A stretch of 37,210 bases of DNA from Paenibacillus sp. 1_12 (GTDB lineage Bacteria; Bacillota; Bacilli; Paenibacillales; NBRC-103111), in the NCBI RefSeq assembly GCF_900114475.1, contig NZ_FOTE01000035.1:1-37210 (forward strand), read 5' to 3'. The notes beneath the pieces were generated by a model. That model saw only the letters and a list, made by a program, of their open reading frames with translations, was not told the origin of the DNA and searched no databases. The translations under genes and the position numbers were made by a program. Shown here piece after piece: positions 1 through 7,346 of this stretch; within the stretch, counting starts at the first letter, position 1; each line of letters opens with the position of its first letter.

Positions 1-302
1 TATTGATTCATTCTGATCAGGGCTGGCATTACCAAATGCCCCAATATCAGCAGTCATTGAAGGAACAAGGCATAACACAAAGCATGTCACGTAAGGGGAA
101 CTGTTACGACAATGCCGTTATGGAGAATTTCTTTGGGATCCTAAAATCCGAGTTTCTATATACAGAAGAATTTGATAGCATTGAACAATTCAAAGTAGAA
201 CTTGATCAATATATCCACTATTACAACCACAAACGAATAAAGGCAAAACTAAAACGCATGAGCCCGGTACAGTACCGAACTCATGCGTTAGAGGTAGCCT
301 AA
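1..302 (+). CDS. IS3-family transposase (OrfB), C-terminal fragment cut by window edge
   Basis: This is the C-terminal third of a DDE integrase-type transposase of the IS3 family, IS150-like. The reading frame is open to the left edge, so the gene begins outside the window and the apparent TTG at position 3 is not its start. IHSDQG carries the second catalytic Asp, and the [15 protein letters not shown] stretch carries the catalytic Glu. The tail [21 protein letters not shown] is the usual rve C-terminus. The stop at 300-302 lies 33 bases inside the right end of the element, which is normal spacing. Nothing visible shows decay, so the element may be intact outside the window. The family call is secure; the exact IS name cannot be given. 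Confidence 0.93.
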   Translation, partial: LIHSDQGWHYQMPQYQQSLKEQGITQSMSRKGNCYDNAVMENFFGILKSEFLYTEEFDSIEQFKVELDQYIHYYNHKRIKAKLKRMSPVQYRTHALEVA

Positions 303-335
303 CTATATACTGTCTAACTTTTGGGGGTCACTTCA
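1..335 (+). mobile_element. Right part of an IS3-family (IS150-like) insertion sequence
   Basis: Downstream of the transposase stop, positions 311-335 read TGTCTAACTTTTGGGGGTCA followed by CTTCA. On the complement this is a TGAAGTGACCCCC-type terminal inverted repeat, typical of IS150-group ends. The outer tip is therefore about position 335. The target duplication cannot be checked because the left end lies outside the window. Confidence 0.8.
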
Positions 336-560
336 AATACTGTAGCTCCTTTTTCTTTTGCCCAAGTAACGGCAGTTAAGTTCACTAGCGCAGGTAGGAA
401 ATTATCTTAATTTAGCGAATATAAAGTACGATGTAACGTAAAAATACAACAGTTGCTATAAGAAAAGTCTTACAGTTTTTTCAAGAGTACAAACTTTGCA
501 TGAAGGAGCCAGATTTTCAGATACAATATTAGTAGGAATGTCGAAAGGGAGGATTCAACC
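336..560. other. Intergenic region after the IS end; leader of the ABC exporter operon
   Basis: No intact gene is visible. On the minus strand, about 337-410 contains a short open stretch reading FLPALVNLTAVTWAKEKGAT that runs into the IS tip and could be the remains of an interrupted gene (weak). A TACAAT at 522-527 could be a -10 element for the exporter operon, with TTGCAT at 496-501 as a poor -35 at an over-long 20-base spacing. A strong ribosome site (AAAGGGAGG, 545-553) precedes the TTG start at 561. Confidence 0.35.
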
Positions 561-1511
561 TTGGTCAACGCCATTATAGAAGTGGACGGACTAGTCAAAC
601 GTTATGGGAAATTCACCGCGGTGAACGGAATTCATTTCAAAGTGCATGAAGGGGAAGTATTCGGACTGCTCGGGCCGAACGGGGCAGGCAAAACGACTAC
701 GATGGAAATGATCGAAGGTCTGCGACGACCTGATGAAGGGAGGGCACTTGTCGCTGGCTTCGATACAAAAAAAGATTTGAAAAAGATCAAGGAAATCATC
801 GGCGTTCAGCTTCAATCGACGTCACTGTTCGACCTGCTCCACGTTCACGAGATTATTCGTATGTATGCAAGCTTTTATCCAAGCACAGTAGCGATCGAGC
901 CGCTGCTCGACGACATGATATTGCGCGAAAAAATGAATGACCGCGTCAAAAACTTATCCGGAGGCCAGAAACAGCGTCTTGCCATTGCACTGGCGCTCGT
1001 GAATGATCCCAAGGTGATTTTTCTGGACGAGCCGACAACCGGACTCGACCCTCAAGCTCGGCGTACGTTGTGGGATATTGTGCTTCGCCTGAAGGAGCGC
1101 GGCAAGACAGTGGTGATCTCAACGCACTACATGGAAGAGGCTCATGTGCTTTGCGATCGCATCTGCCTTATGGATAAAGGGGAAATCGTTGCGTTGGACA
1201 CGCCGGAGCAACTCGTCCGCAGCCTACAGTCAGATAGCGCCATTGAGTTTCGGTTGCCAGAGCGGATTCGAGAAGATGAGGCACAAAAGCAGGAAGTGCT
1301 GACACTTGTACAGTCATTACCTGATGTGAAGCAAGTTGACCAGCGCAAAGACACCTTTGTGTTGTACACTGATCATTTGCAAAATGCGCTGACGGCTTTT
1401 GTACAACAAGCCGCTGAGCAGAATATCCGGGTTTCCGATCTGCAAACACGCACAGCAACGCTCGAGGACGTGTTCATCCACATGACGGGAAGGAGCCTGA
1501 GAGAAGAATGA
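561..1511 (+). CDS. ABC exporter ATP-binding protein (drug/antibiotic type, DrrA/CcmA-like)
   Basis: Cytoplasmic ATPase subunit of a two-gene ABC exporter (316 residues). The nucleotide-binding domain fills about residues 5-225. It has Walker A GPNGAGKTT, a Q-loop near VQLQST, the signature LSGGQKQR, Walker B VIFLDEPTTGLD and the switch histidine in VISTHYMEEAH. The last 90 residues form the extra C-terminal domain usual in DrrA-like antibiotic or lipid exporters. The start is TTG at 561, chosen because AAAGGGAGG lies 7 bases upstream and no ATG fits. The stop overlaps the permease ATG by four bases (ATGA, 1508-1511), so the two are translationally coupled. The substrate cannot be inferred; drugs, peptides or lipids are all possible. 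Confidence 0.93.
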   Translation: MVNAIIEVDGLVKRYGKFTAVNGIHFKVHEGEVFGLLGPNGAGKTTTMEMIEGLRRPDEGRALVAGFDTKKDLKKIKEIIGVQLQSTSLFDLLHVHEIIRMYASFYPSTVAIEPLLDDMILREKMNDRVKNLSGGQKQRLAIALALVNDPKVIFLDEPTTGLDPQARRTLWDIVLRLKERGKTVVISTHYMEEAHVLCDRICLMDKGEIVALDTPEQLVRSLQSDSAIEFRLPERIREDEAQKQEVLTLVQSLPDVKQVDQRKDTFVLYTDHLQNALTAFVQQAAEQNIRVSDLQTRTATLEDVFIHMTGRSLREE

Positions 1512-2608
1512 AAGCGTATCGTCAATTGACCTTAGCCCAGTTACGACTTTTTGGGCGAAATCGGCAAGTATTATTTTGGACACTTGTTTTTCCGATCTTT
1601 TTCATGGTGATGCTCGGTTCATTCTTCGGAAAAGGGGACAGTACATCGCTCTACGTCACCATTATCGACCAAGACCAGACGACAGCGTCAAAAGCGCTTC
1701 TATCATCCATGAAACAGTTATCCATCTTACAGTTAAGCGAAAGTACCGACCTCGACGCCGCGATGACAGATCTTAAGCATGGCGATCGGCAGCTCGTCGT
1801 CGCTGTCCCCAAAGGGTATGAAGCTGCTGTAAGCGCTAAATCGGCTTCTATGCAGGGCTCCAAGCTCACTGTTTACTACGATGAGACGAGCCAAACAACC
1901 AATCAGATCGGGCTCCCAATCATGTCTCAAATCGTCGACGGCATTAGTAAGCAGATCTTAGGTTACACGCCTGTTATTACGATTCAATCTCAGGCGGTAC
2001 AATCTCTTAACCTGAAGTATATCGACTTCCTTGTCCCGGGAATTGTCGCAATGATGATTATGAGTAACAATATGAACGGCGTGGCTGGCCAAATCGCATC
2101 TTGGCGCGAGCGGGGTATCCTCCGGCGTCTCCAGAGTACGCCTCTCCACCCGAGGAGCTTCATCGCCGCTCAAATTACGGCCCGACTGCTGTTGAACGGT
2201 TCGCAGGCGGTAATCGTACTGCTAATCGGCAGCTTGATTTTCGGAACACAAGTGAATGGTTCGTGGGTGCTTCTGTTAATGTTCGTTGTACTTGGAACAC
2301 TAACGTTCATGTCGATCGGCTTTATCATCGCCGCGCTCGCCAAAACGCCGGAAAGCGCTGGTCCGATTGCTGGCTTCGTATCCTTCCCACTTCTTTTTCT
2401 TGGCGGCGTCTTCTTTCCGATTAAGAACATGCCTGAGTGGCTACAGCCCGCAGTCAAGTTGCTGCCGATCTCGCATCTGTCCACATCATTGCGCCAAATC
2501 ATGAATGTCGGAGCTTCATTTGTTGACCTGTGGCATGAAGCCGCGCTGCTTGGCGGCTGGATGCTTGTAGCTTTCATTATTGCCACCCTAACATTCAAGT
2601 GGGAGTAA
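1508..2608 (+). CDS. ABC-2 type exporter permease
   Basis: Membrane partner of the preceding ATPase (366 residues, typical for single-polypeptide ABC-2 permeases). There is one membrane segment near residues 20-42 (VLFWTLVFPIFFMVMLGSFF), then a polar, probably extracytoplasmic domain to about residue 165. Five further hydrophobic segments follow at about 172-190, 233-250, 254-278, 288-304 and 346-362. This one-plus-five topology with a large first loop is characteristic of ABC2_membrane_3/YhgE-like exporters. The start overlaps the upstream stop and the ribosome site GGAAGGAGCC lies inside the ATPase gene. A strong terminator follows at 2698. The exported substrate is unknown. Confidence 0.92.
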   Translation: MKAYRQLTLAQLRLFGRNRQVLFWTLVFPIFFMVMLGSFFGKGDSTSLYVTIIDQDQTTASKALLSSMKQLSILQLSESTDLDAAMTDLKHGDRQLVVAVPKGYEAAVSAKSASMQGSKLTVYYDETSQTTNQIGLPIMSQIVDGISKQILGYTPVITIQSQAVQSLNLKYIDFLVPGIVAMMIMSNNMNGVAGQIASWRERGILRRLQSTPLHPRSFIAAQITARLLLNGSQAVIVLLIGSLIFGTQVNGSWVLLLMFVVLGTLTFMSIGFIIAALAKTPESAGPIAGFVSFPLLFLGGVFFPIKNMPEWLQPAVKLLPISHLSTSLRQIMNVGASFVDLWHEAALLGGWMLVAFIIATLTFKWE

Positions 2609-2697
2609 CGAAAAATAATTTTAGTCCTAAAGTAATGCACAAAGTATTAGTGTAACAGATCAGTATTCAGCTAACACAGCATGGATAGTTCAACATC

Positions 2698-2738
2698 AGA
2701 AGGGCTGCCGTATGGTTCGTATGGTAGCCCTTCTCTTC
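2698..2738 (+). terminator. Rho-independent terminator of the ABC exporter operon
   Basis: AGAAGGGCT (2698-2706) pairs perfectly with AGCCCTTCT (2726-2734). The stem extends inward by GCC/GGT to about 12 pairs with one wobble. The loop is about 13 bases and a T-rich stretch follows. It lies about 90 bases after the permease stop. Confidence 0.75.
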
Positions 2739-2982
2739 GTTTACAGGCAGGAAAGTTCAATAAATTCGAGATGCTTCTGAGTAGAATCTATATTGAGAGG
2801 TTCATGAAGATAACTTGAGAAGACTATTTATTATTGCATCGATCAGCTTGTTGCCATTATCAGATATCTATCAGTCATTGATCATTGATATAGTCGGAAA
2901 TTTGAAGAATTCTATGATTCTGGCAACCTTTATCTACTAGGGTACGTCTAATAGAGTTGAGGTCTTAGAGGAGGAGAGAAAT
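2739..2982. other. Intergenic leader of the SLH/GH18 gene
   Basis: About 240 AT-rich bases with no open frame of note. I see no convincing sigma-A promoter. The ribosome site is GAGGAGGAGAG, about five bases before the ATG at 2983. Promoters for other sigma factors, such as sporulation sigmas, could not be judged by eye. Confidence 0.3.
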
Positions 2983-4584
2983 ATGTATAAAAAAATAATA
3001 GGATTGGCCGCAGCGTTGCTGTTCGCCACAGCAGGTAACGCCCATGCTTATGATGTCCCTATGACCGCTTACAAGGATGTGACGGAGCAGTCTTGGGAAC
3101 AAGATTACGTGTACACTTTATCTGCTCTCGGTATTATAGAAGGTTATCCGGATTCCCAATATCATTCCGGGGAAGCATTGTCCCGGGAAGCCTTTATCAA
3201 GCTTTTGGTCACGGCAGCCAAATTGGATATATCCCGATCCTCAGGGATCTTACCGCCGGATGCCGTCAACCGCTGGTCGGCGCCTTACTTGGCATCAGCC
3301 TTGGAGCTGAATTGGATTGATTTTATGGTAAACGCGGCAGGTGAAATAAAGCCGGAGCAGCCCATCACGCGTGAAGAAGTGGCTGCCGTCGTCGGGAAGT
3401 ATCTATTGGACAAAGAGGGGGCAAGCGGCTCGCAATGGCTGGCGGGAGAGTGGTCGAAGGAACAGGGTGCGCAAGCGTATAGCGACAGCCCCCGAATCAA
3501 GGAAAGCCTGGCACCGTACGTGTTCTATACCATAAAACGAACGGTCATGGAAGGCGACAGTCAGGGCTTTAGACCGGAGAGCGGTTTGATCCGCAGCGAA
3601 GCGGCTGCTGTGATTTATCGCTTGCTCGATATCGAAGCAGCTGGCCGTAAGCTGGAAGCGACAGGGTTCTATGCAATCAAGTCGAGCCCGGCCATCGGCC
3701 GGATGCCTCTTGTCGATCATGTTGTGATGGGCTGGTCCCATCTCGAATATGAAGCTGCGGGCACGTCCAAGCTAGATATGGAAACAGCCACCTATAGAGT
3801 TCCGGACGGTTACGCGGATGTGTTGACTGCAGCCAACCAAGCGAATATCAATAAGGACTTGATGGTGTATTTCGGTGATGGCAAAAAGCTTTCGGCATTT
3901 TTAAAGGACATGCCTGCACAAAAGAATTTCATAAGTCAGGTTGCTGCGAAGCTGGCGGACGCGTCATTCGGATTTTCCGGAATTTCTCTTGATTTTGAAG
4001 GATTGATAGAAGCTTCGGACGCTTCCTATTATCTGCAGTTTGTCCGAGATCTGAAAGCGGCTATTGGGGGCAAATCTCTCTCCGTATGCGTACCGACGGA
4101 TCATTATTACAAAGGCTACGATTTCAAAGGACTCAGTGAAACGGCGGACTCCCTGATTCTTATGGCTTATGATTTTACACATGCGGATTCGCGTCTGCCT
4201 TCCGCTCCATTGCCGCTGGTCCGGGATGGGGTAGAGAGAGTGCTCAAGCAGGGAGTGCCTGCAGATAAGCTGGTGCTGGGCATTTCCAAGCAGGCAAATC
4301 AGTGGGTCACAACAAACGGCATTACGACAACCGCCATGCCGGCTATTGAACTGGTGGAAAAGCGCTTGGCTGATCCAAACGCCGCCAAAACGCGGAGCAT
4401 GCCATATTTTCTGGAGCATGTTCATTATCAGGATGGCGGAACGGTCAATGATATTTATTACGAAGACACGACAAGTATTGTCAAAAAAATCTGGCTCGCC
4501 AAAGTCTACGCCCTCAAAGGTATTTCCCTCTGGCATATGGGGAATTTCACAGCGAGCGATTGGGAAATGATTGGTAAAAGGTAA
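2983..4584 (+). CDS. Secreted SLH-domain protein with GH18-like (YaaH/YdhD/YvbX-type) glycosidase domain
   Basis: Probable cell-surface hydrolase of N-acetylglucosamine-containing polymers such as peptidoglycan, cortex or chitin (533 residues). A signal peptide covers residues 1-22 with AHA before the cut. Three SLH-like modules follow at about 28-80, 85-145 and 165-216; such modules anchor proteins to pyruvylated secondary wall polymer. Residues about 230-530 resemble glycoside hydrolase family 18 of the spore-cortex group. The catalytic motif is GISLDFEG with Glu339 as the expected acid and Asp337 kept, but the two earlier Asp positions of DxxDxDxE are both Ser (332 and 335). LILMAYDF and the late GISLWHMGNF strand also fit the GH18 barrel. 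The gene stands alone. The domain order is secure; activity and substrate are inferred. Confidence 0.88.
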   Translation: MYKKIIGLAAALLFATAGNAHAYDVPMTAYKDVTEQSWEQDYVYTLSALGIIEGYPDSQYHSGEALSREAFIKLLVTAAKLDISRSSGILPPDAVNRWSAPYLASALELNWIDFMVNAAGEIKPEQPITREEVAAVVGKYLLDKEGASGSQWLAGEWSKEQGAQAYSDSPRIKESLAPYVFYTIKRTVMEGDSQGFRPESGLIRSEAAAVIYRLLDIEAAGRKLEATGFYAIKSSPAIGRMPLVDHVVMGWSHLEYEAAGTSKLDMETATYRVPDGYADVLTAANQANINKDLMVYFGDGKKLSAFLKDMPAQKNFISQVAAKLADASFGFSGISLDFEGLIEASDASYYLQFVRDLKAAIGGKSLSVCVPTDHYYKGYDFKGLSETADSLILMAYDFTHADSRLPSAPLPLVRDGVERVLKQGVPADKLVLGISKQANQWVTTNGITTTAMPAIELVEKRLADPNAAKTRSMPYFLEHVHYQDGGTVNDIYYEDTTSIVKKIWLAKVYALKGISLWHMGNFTASDWEMIGKR

Positions 4585-4703
4585 CGGTCTTGTATGATAA
4601 GCTGACCCGGAACGGACATCTTTTGTCTGAACCGGCTCGGCTTATAAAAGAATCTGATTTAAATCTGCACCTGCAAAAGCGACCACCTAAGATAATATCT
4701 GTG

Positions 4704-5036
4704 CTACAAGCCAGACACTGCCGACGCACTGGCGTTGTATTCATCCTGGTACATAAAAAGTCCATATTCCCTCATAACAGAGGAGTGGCCTATTTGACGA
4801 AGCATAGCAGACAGATTACCTCGGTGGTACGTACCATGATTCACAACTTGTATAAATTCTGAATATCTGGTGTTTAGTATTCCAGCGTAAGGATTATCCA
4901 AAACAACCTCGTTCTCAAGATCCGCAAGCTCCTTAATACATGCTTTGAATCTCGAGGACTAGTCGTCATACATAGCTTTCATTTCCTCAAGGCTTCTAAC
5001 TTCTGCATCCGCCTCAATTTGAAAAGAAGCTTCCAT
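4704..5036 (-). pseudogene. DinB-family protein remnant with an in-frame stop
   Basis: Read on the minus strand from an ATG at 5036, one frame gives MEASFQIEADAEVRSLEEMK and five more residues, then a TAG at 4961-4959. The same frame then continues for 84 codons to the TAG at 4706-4704. The distal part contains FIQVVNHGTYHRGNLSAMLR followed by a Gln-Ile-Gly, the characteristic C-terminal helix of DinB/YfiT metal-binding proteins with its His-x3-His pair. The N-terminal half of a normal DinB protein (about 150-170 residues) is missing upstream of 5036. This is therefore a decayed gene with both a nonsense codon and a probable 5' loss or frameshift. It is convergent with the SLH/GH18 gene and divergent from argC. 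Confidence 0.72.
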
Positions 5037-5091
5037 AATATTTGATACACATCTTCTGCTGGACGTTGAGCTAAATATTTACAATTAAGGC

Positions 5092-5126
5092 TGGATGGCA
5101 ATTCAAGAATTGTGTATAATTATACA
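5092..5126 (+). promoter_or_regulatory. argC promoter region with ARG-box-like palindrome
   Basis: TATAAT at 5115-5120 is a perfect -10 hexamer, with a weak -35 candidate TGGATG at 5092-5097 (17-base spacer). The -10 lies inside a perfect 14-base palindrome, TGTATAATTATACA (5113-5126). This fits the core of ArgR/AhrC operators (TGNATWWWWATNCA). Immediately upstream is a second inverted repeat, CAATTC-AA-GAATTG (5099-5112). Repression by arginine through ArgR/AhrC is the natural inference for an argC gene but is not shown. Confidence 0.55.
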
Positions 5127-5164
5127 TAACAATGTATTTGTATTCGATTTTTTGGAGGGTTATT

Positions 5165-6118
5165 ATGAAATATAAAGTATATGTTGATGGACAAGAAGGG
5201 ACTACAGGCTTAAAGATATTTGAGTATTTGTCAAAACGATCAGACATTGAAGTTCTCAAGATCGACTCCCACAAAAGGAAAAATCCTGAAGAACGGAGTA
5301 AATTTCTTAATGAAGCGGACATCGTTTTTCTTTGTCTACCCGATTCAGCTGCAAAAGAGTCCATAGCACTTGTGAAAAGCGAAAAAACAAAAATTATTAA
5401 TACAAGCTCTGTCTTTAGAACTGATAAAAATTGGGAATATGGCTTGCCTGAGTTGAAAAACCAAAGAGAATTAATTCGGAACTCATCGCGGGTCTCAGTT
5501 CCAGGTTGTCACGCAACAGGCTTTATCCTTACGATTAGACCGCTAGTTGAGGCCGGAATAATCCAAAAAGATTATCCTATTACGTGTTATTCTGTGACAG
5601 GTTATTCTGGAGCTGGAAGAAGTGGAATAGAGGAATATGAGAATGCAGCGTTAGTTGCCGCAAGAAATCTTCATGTTCCAAGACACTATGCGCTGCAAGA
5701 AAATCATAAGCACATACCTGAGATGTTATTTTATTCAGGACTTCAATTTGAGCCATTATTCACGCCAATTAAAGCTAATTATGCACAAGGACTAGCAATG
5801 ACAGTTCCCTTAATAAGTAGATATTTGCCTAAAAGAGCTTCTGCAAAGGATGTACATGAAGTATTAGCAAGGTATTTTGAATCGGAGCGTTTTGTAAATG
5901 TAATGCCGTTCGATTCAGAGGCTTATCTTGATGAAGGACAATTCATGATTTCTGAATGTAATAACACGAACCGTCTAGAGATTTTTGTTTTTGGTCATAA
6001 CGATAAAATAAATATCATTTCAAGATACGATAATTTAGGTAAAGGTGCCTCAGGTGCCGCGGTACAAAATATGAATCTTATGTTAGGCATTGATGAAGGA
6101 GATAGCTTGGTGAATTAA
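5165..6118 (+). CDS. argC: N-acetyl-gamma-glutamyl-phosphate reductase, short (type 2) form
   Basis: Catalyses NADPH-dependent reduction of N-acetyl-glutamyl 5-phosphate to the semialdehyde, the third step of ornithine/arginine synthesis. The protein has 317 residues from the ATG at 5165, chosen for GGAGGG eight bases upstream; an ATG at 5132 has no ribosome site. The N-terminus VYVDGQEGTTGLKIFEYL is the hallmark of the short type 2 enzymes. The catalytic cysteine is Cys115 in VPGCHATGF, and the C-terminal domain has the expected ENHKHIPEM and KGASGAAVQNMNLMLG motifs. No argJ, argB, argD or argF is nearby, so this is a solitary, possibly second, copy. The product could also act on a related acyl-phosphate, for example a LysW-linked or other modified substrate. 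Confidence 0.93.
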   Translation: MKYKVYVDGQEGTTGLKIFEYLSKRSDIEVLKIDSHKRKNPEERSKFLNEADIVFLCLPDSAAKESIALVKSEKTKIINTSSVFRTDKNWEYGLPELKNQRELIRNSSRVSVPGCHATGFILTIRPLVEAGIIQKDYPITCYSVTGYSGAGRSGIEEYENAALVAARNLHVPRHYALQENHKHIPEMLFYSGLQFEPLFTPIKANYAQGLAMTVPLISRYLPKRASAKDVHEVLARYFESERFVNVMPFDSEAYLDEGQFMISECNNTNRLEIFVFGHNDKINIISRYDNLGKGASGAAVQNMNLMLGIDEGDSLVN

Positions 6119-6211
6119 TTAGTTTACGATGGACGTTCACTGTTAGCGGGGAACGAGCACAATGCATAATAAATGTGAATACGAAATGAAAGTCAGGGAG
6201 GAAGAGCTAGG

Positions 6212-6742
6212 ATGCTTTACGATTTACAAGGCGAAGCCGATTTGTCACCTATTGTGGGAATATTATATTCCGCTGTGGTAGAGAACAGCCAACGATTACA
6301 TGTAATCACTAAAGGCATGTCCCAAGAAGAAGTAGATTACAAGGGTCCTAATAACAACTTTAATAGTACTGCTCAATTAATACAACATATCATGTATGTT
6401 GATATTAATTGGGTTTATAGAATGAAAGATCAACCACTAGATCATTCTTTAAAAGTGCAATACGGCCCCATGATAGATGCAAATAATAGGCTTCCGATGG
6501 TCAAAGGGAAGTCTTTGAACGATCTTATTTCTAATTATGAAGGTGTAATGAAAATGTTGAAAGATGCATGTACACAATTAACAGATGCTGACCTTAATAA
6601 CGTAGTCACTTTTGGACATGAAAATGAAAAGCAAGCAACCCTACGCTGGGGCCTATGGCATATGGCAGACCATAGTCGCTATCATCAGGCTCAAATTAAT
6701 CTGCTTAGAAAGTGGTATAAAGAAAATTGCTTGTCAAATTAA
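6212..6742 (+). CDS. DinB-superfamily protein
   Basis: A four-helix-bundle metal-binding protein (176 residues) of the DinB/YfiT-like superfamily. Members include thiol-dependent transferases (bacillithiol or mycothiol S-transferases) and many of unknown function. The likely metal ligands are His in LIQHIMYVD (about residue 70) and the pair in WHMADHSRYHQAQI near the C-terminus. Each lies where the three-His site of the family is expected. The ribosome site GGAGGAAG (6197-6204) sits eight bases before the ATG. The neighbours are argC upstream and a small unknown gene 13 bases downstream. A second, broken DinB gene lies on the other side of argC. Its specific reaction is unknown. Confidence 0.82.
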   Translation: MLYDLQGEADLSPIVGILYSAVVENSQRLHVITKGMSQEEVDYKGPNNNFNSTAQLIQHIMYVDINWVYRMKDQPLDHSLKVQYGPMIDANNRLPMVKGKSLNDLISNYEGVMKMLKDACTQLTDADLNNVVTFGHENEKQATLRWGLWHMADHSRYHQAQINLLRKWYKENCLSN

Positions 6743-6755
6743 AGGGGTTGTCTCG

Positions 6756-7037
6756 TTGAAATTAATAAAATGGATACTAGCCTTTTTTGCGGACAGAGTG
6801 ACTAATTACCTTTTGAATGAACAACATTATAAGAAAAATGAAATTAAATCAGTTAAAGGAATCTGGGGTGTGAAATTGCCGGCATTTTACACGGTTGTTG
6901 TATTTGAAAATGAACCGTACGTAGAATACTTATATTTTGCCCATAATAAAATAATGCAGTTTAGCCATAGCGTTACTGAAGAAGGTAAGCAATTAGGAAT
7001 CACTGACTCAGAGCTTAAAAATATGGCCGCGAAGTAA
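6756..7037 (+). CDS. Small protein of unknown function (DUF3139-like)
   Basis: A protein of 93 residues from a TTG at 6756, chosen because AAAGGGG lies just upstream and longer in-frame starts would overlap the DinB gene by over 100 bases. The N-terminus KLIKWILAFFADRVTNYLL is a short, partly hydrophobic helix that could be a weak membrane anchor or signal. The rest is beta-rich (GVKLPAFYTVVVFENEPYVEYLYF) and ends with GITDSELKNMAAK. The pattern reminds me of the small DUF3139 proteins common in Bacillus and Paenibacillus, but I could not verify it. It is probably co-transcribed with the DinB gene, 13 bases away. No function is assigned. Confidence 0.55.
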   Translation: MKLIKWILAFFADRVTNYLLNEQHYKKNEIKSVKGIWGVKLPAFYTVVVFENEPYVEYLYFAHNKIMQFSHSVTEEGKQLGITDSELKNMAAK

Positions 7038-7144
7038 GCAATAGTCGTTGTTCTAAGAAATTAAACTAAAGAAGAATGATCGTGGAGTTGGCTATAGTTT
7101 GTCGGATTAATACGATGAGCTAATGGTAATCATTCAGAACGTGT

Positions 7145-7170
7145 CCGCAAGCACGCTATTGCGGGCTTTT
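7145..7170 (+). terminator. Weak hairpin terminator after the DinB/small-protein pair
   Basis: CCGCAA (7145-7150) pairs with TTGCGG (7159-7164) around an eight-base loop, followed by GCTTTTGCT. The stem is only six pairs and the T run is short, so function is plausible rather than clear. Bases 7171-7346 hold no gene and no clear promoter that I can see. Confidence 0.4.
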
Positions 7171-7346
7171 GCTGTTCCTATCAATGAAATCGATTCCTCG
7201 TTTCGAGTTGAAAAATATACATATGACAATGAGAGTTAAATCATTCCCCCTTTTTTAGCAATCATAGTGAAGAGGTCAAGCCAATAATCATGTTACGATA
7301 ACTACGAGAAATTGATAATGAGCAGCATGAAAGGGGCGATTGACGA

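Noticed and set aside
496-527. Long-spacer (20-base) promoter, as used by MerR regulators, before the ABC exporter
   Set aside because: No clear dyad lies between the hexamers, the -35 match is poor and no merR-like gene is present in the window.
2170-2640. 156-codon open frame on the minus strand
   Set aside because: It lies fully opposite the ABC-2 permease gene, which has strong family features, and it has no recognisable domain.
3964-4536. 190-codon minus-strand open frame
   Set aside because: It is antisense to the GH18-like domain; its composition fits a shadow frame and there is no ribosome site.
4590-4862. 90-codon plus-strand frame after the SLH/GH18 gene
   Set aside because: It has no ribosome site and no family features, and it overlaps the DinB remnant read on the other strand.
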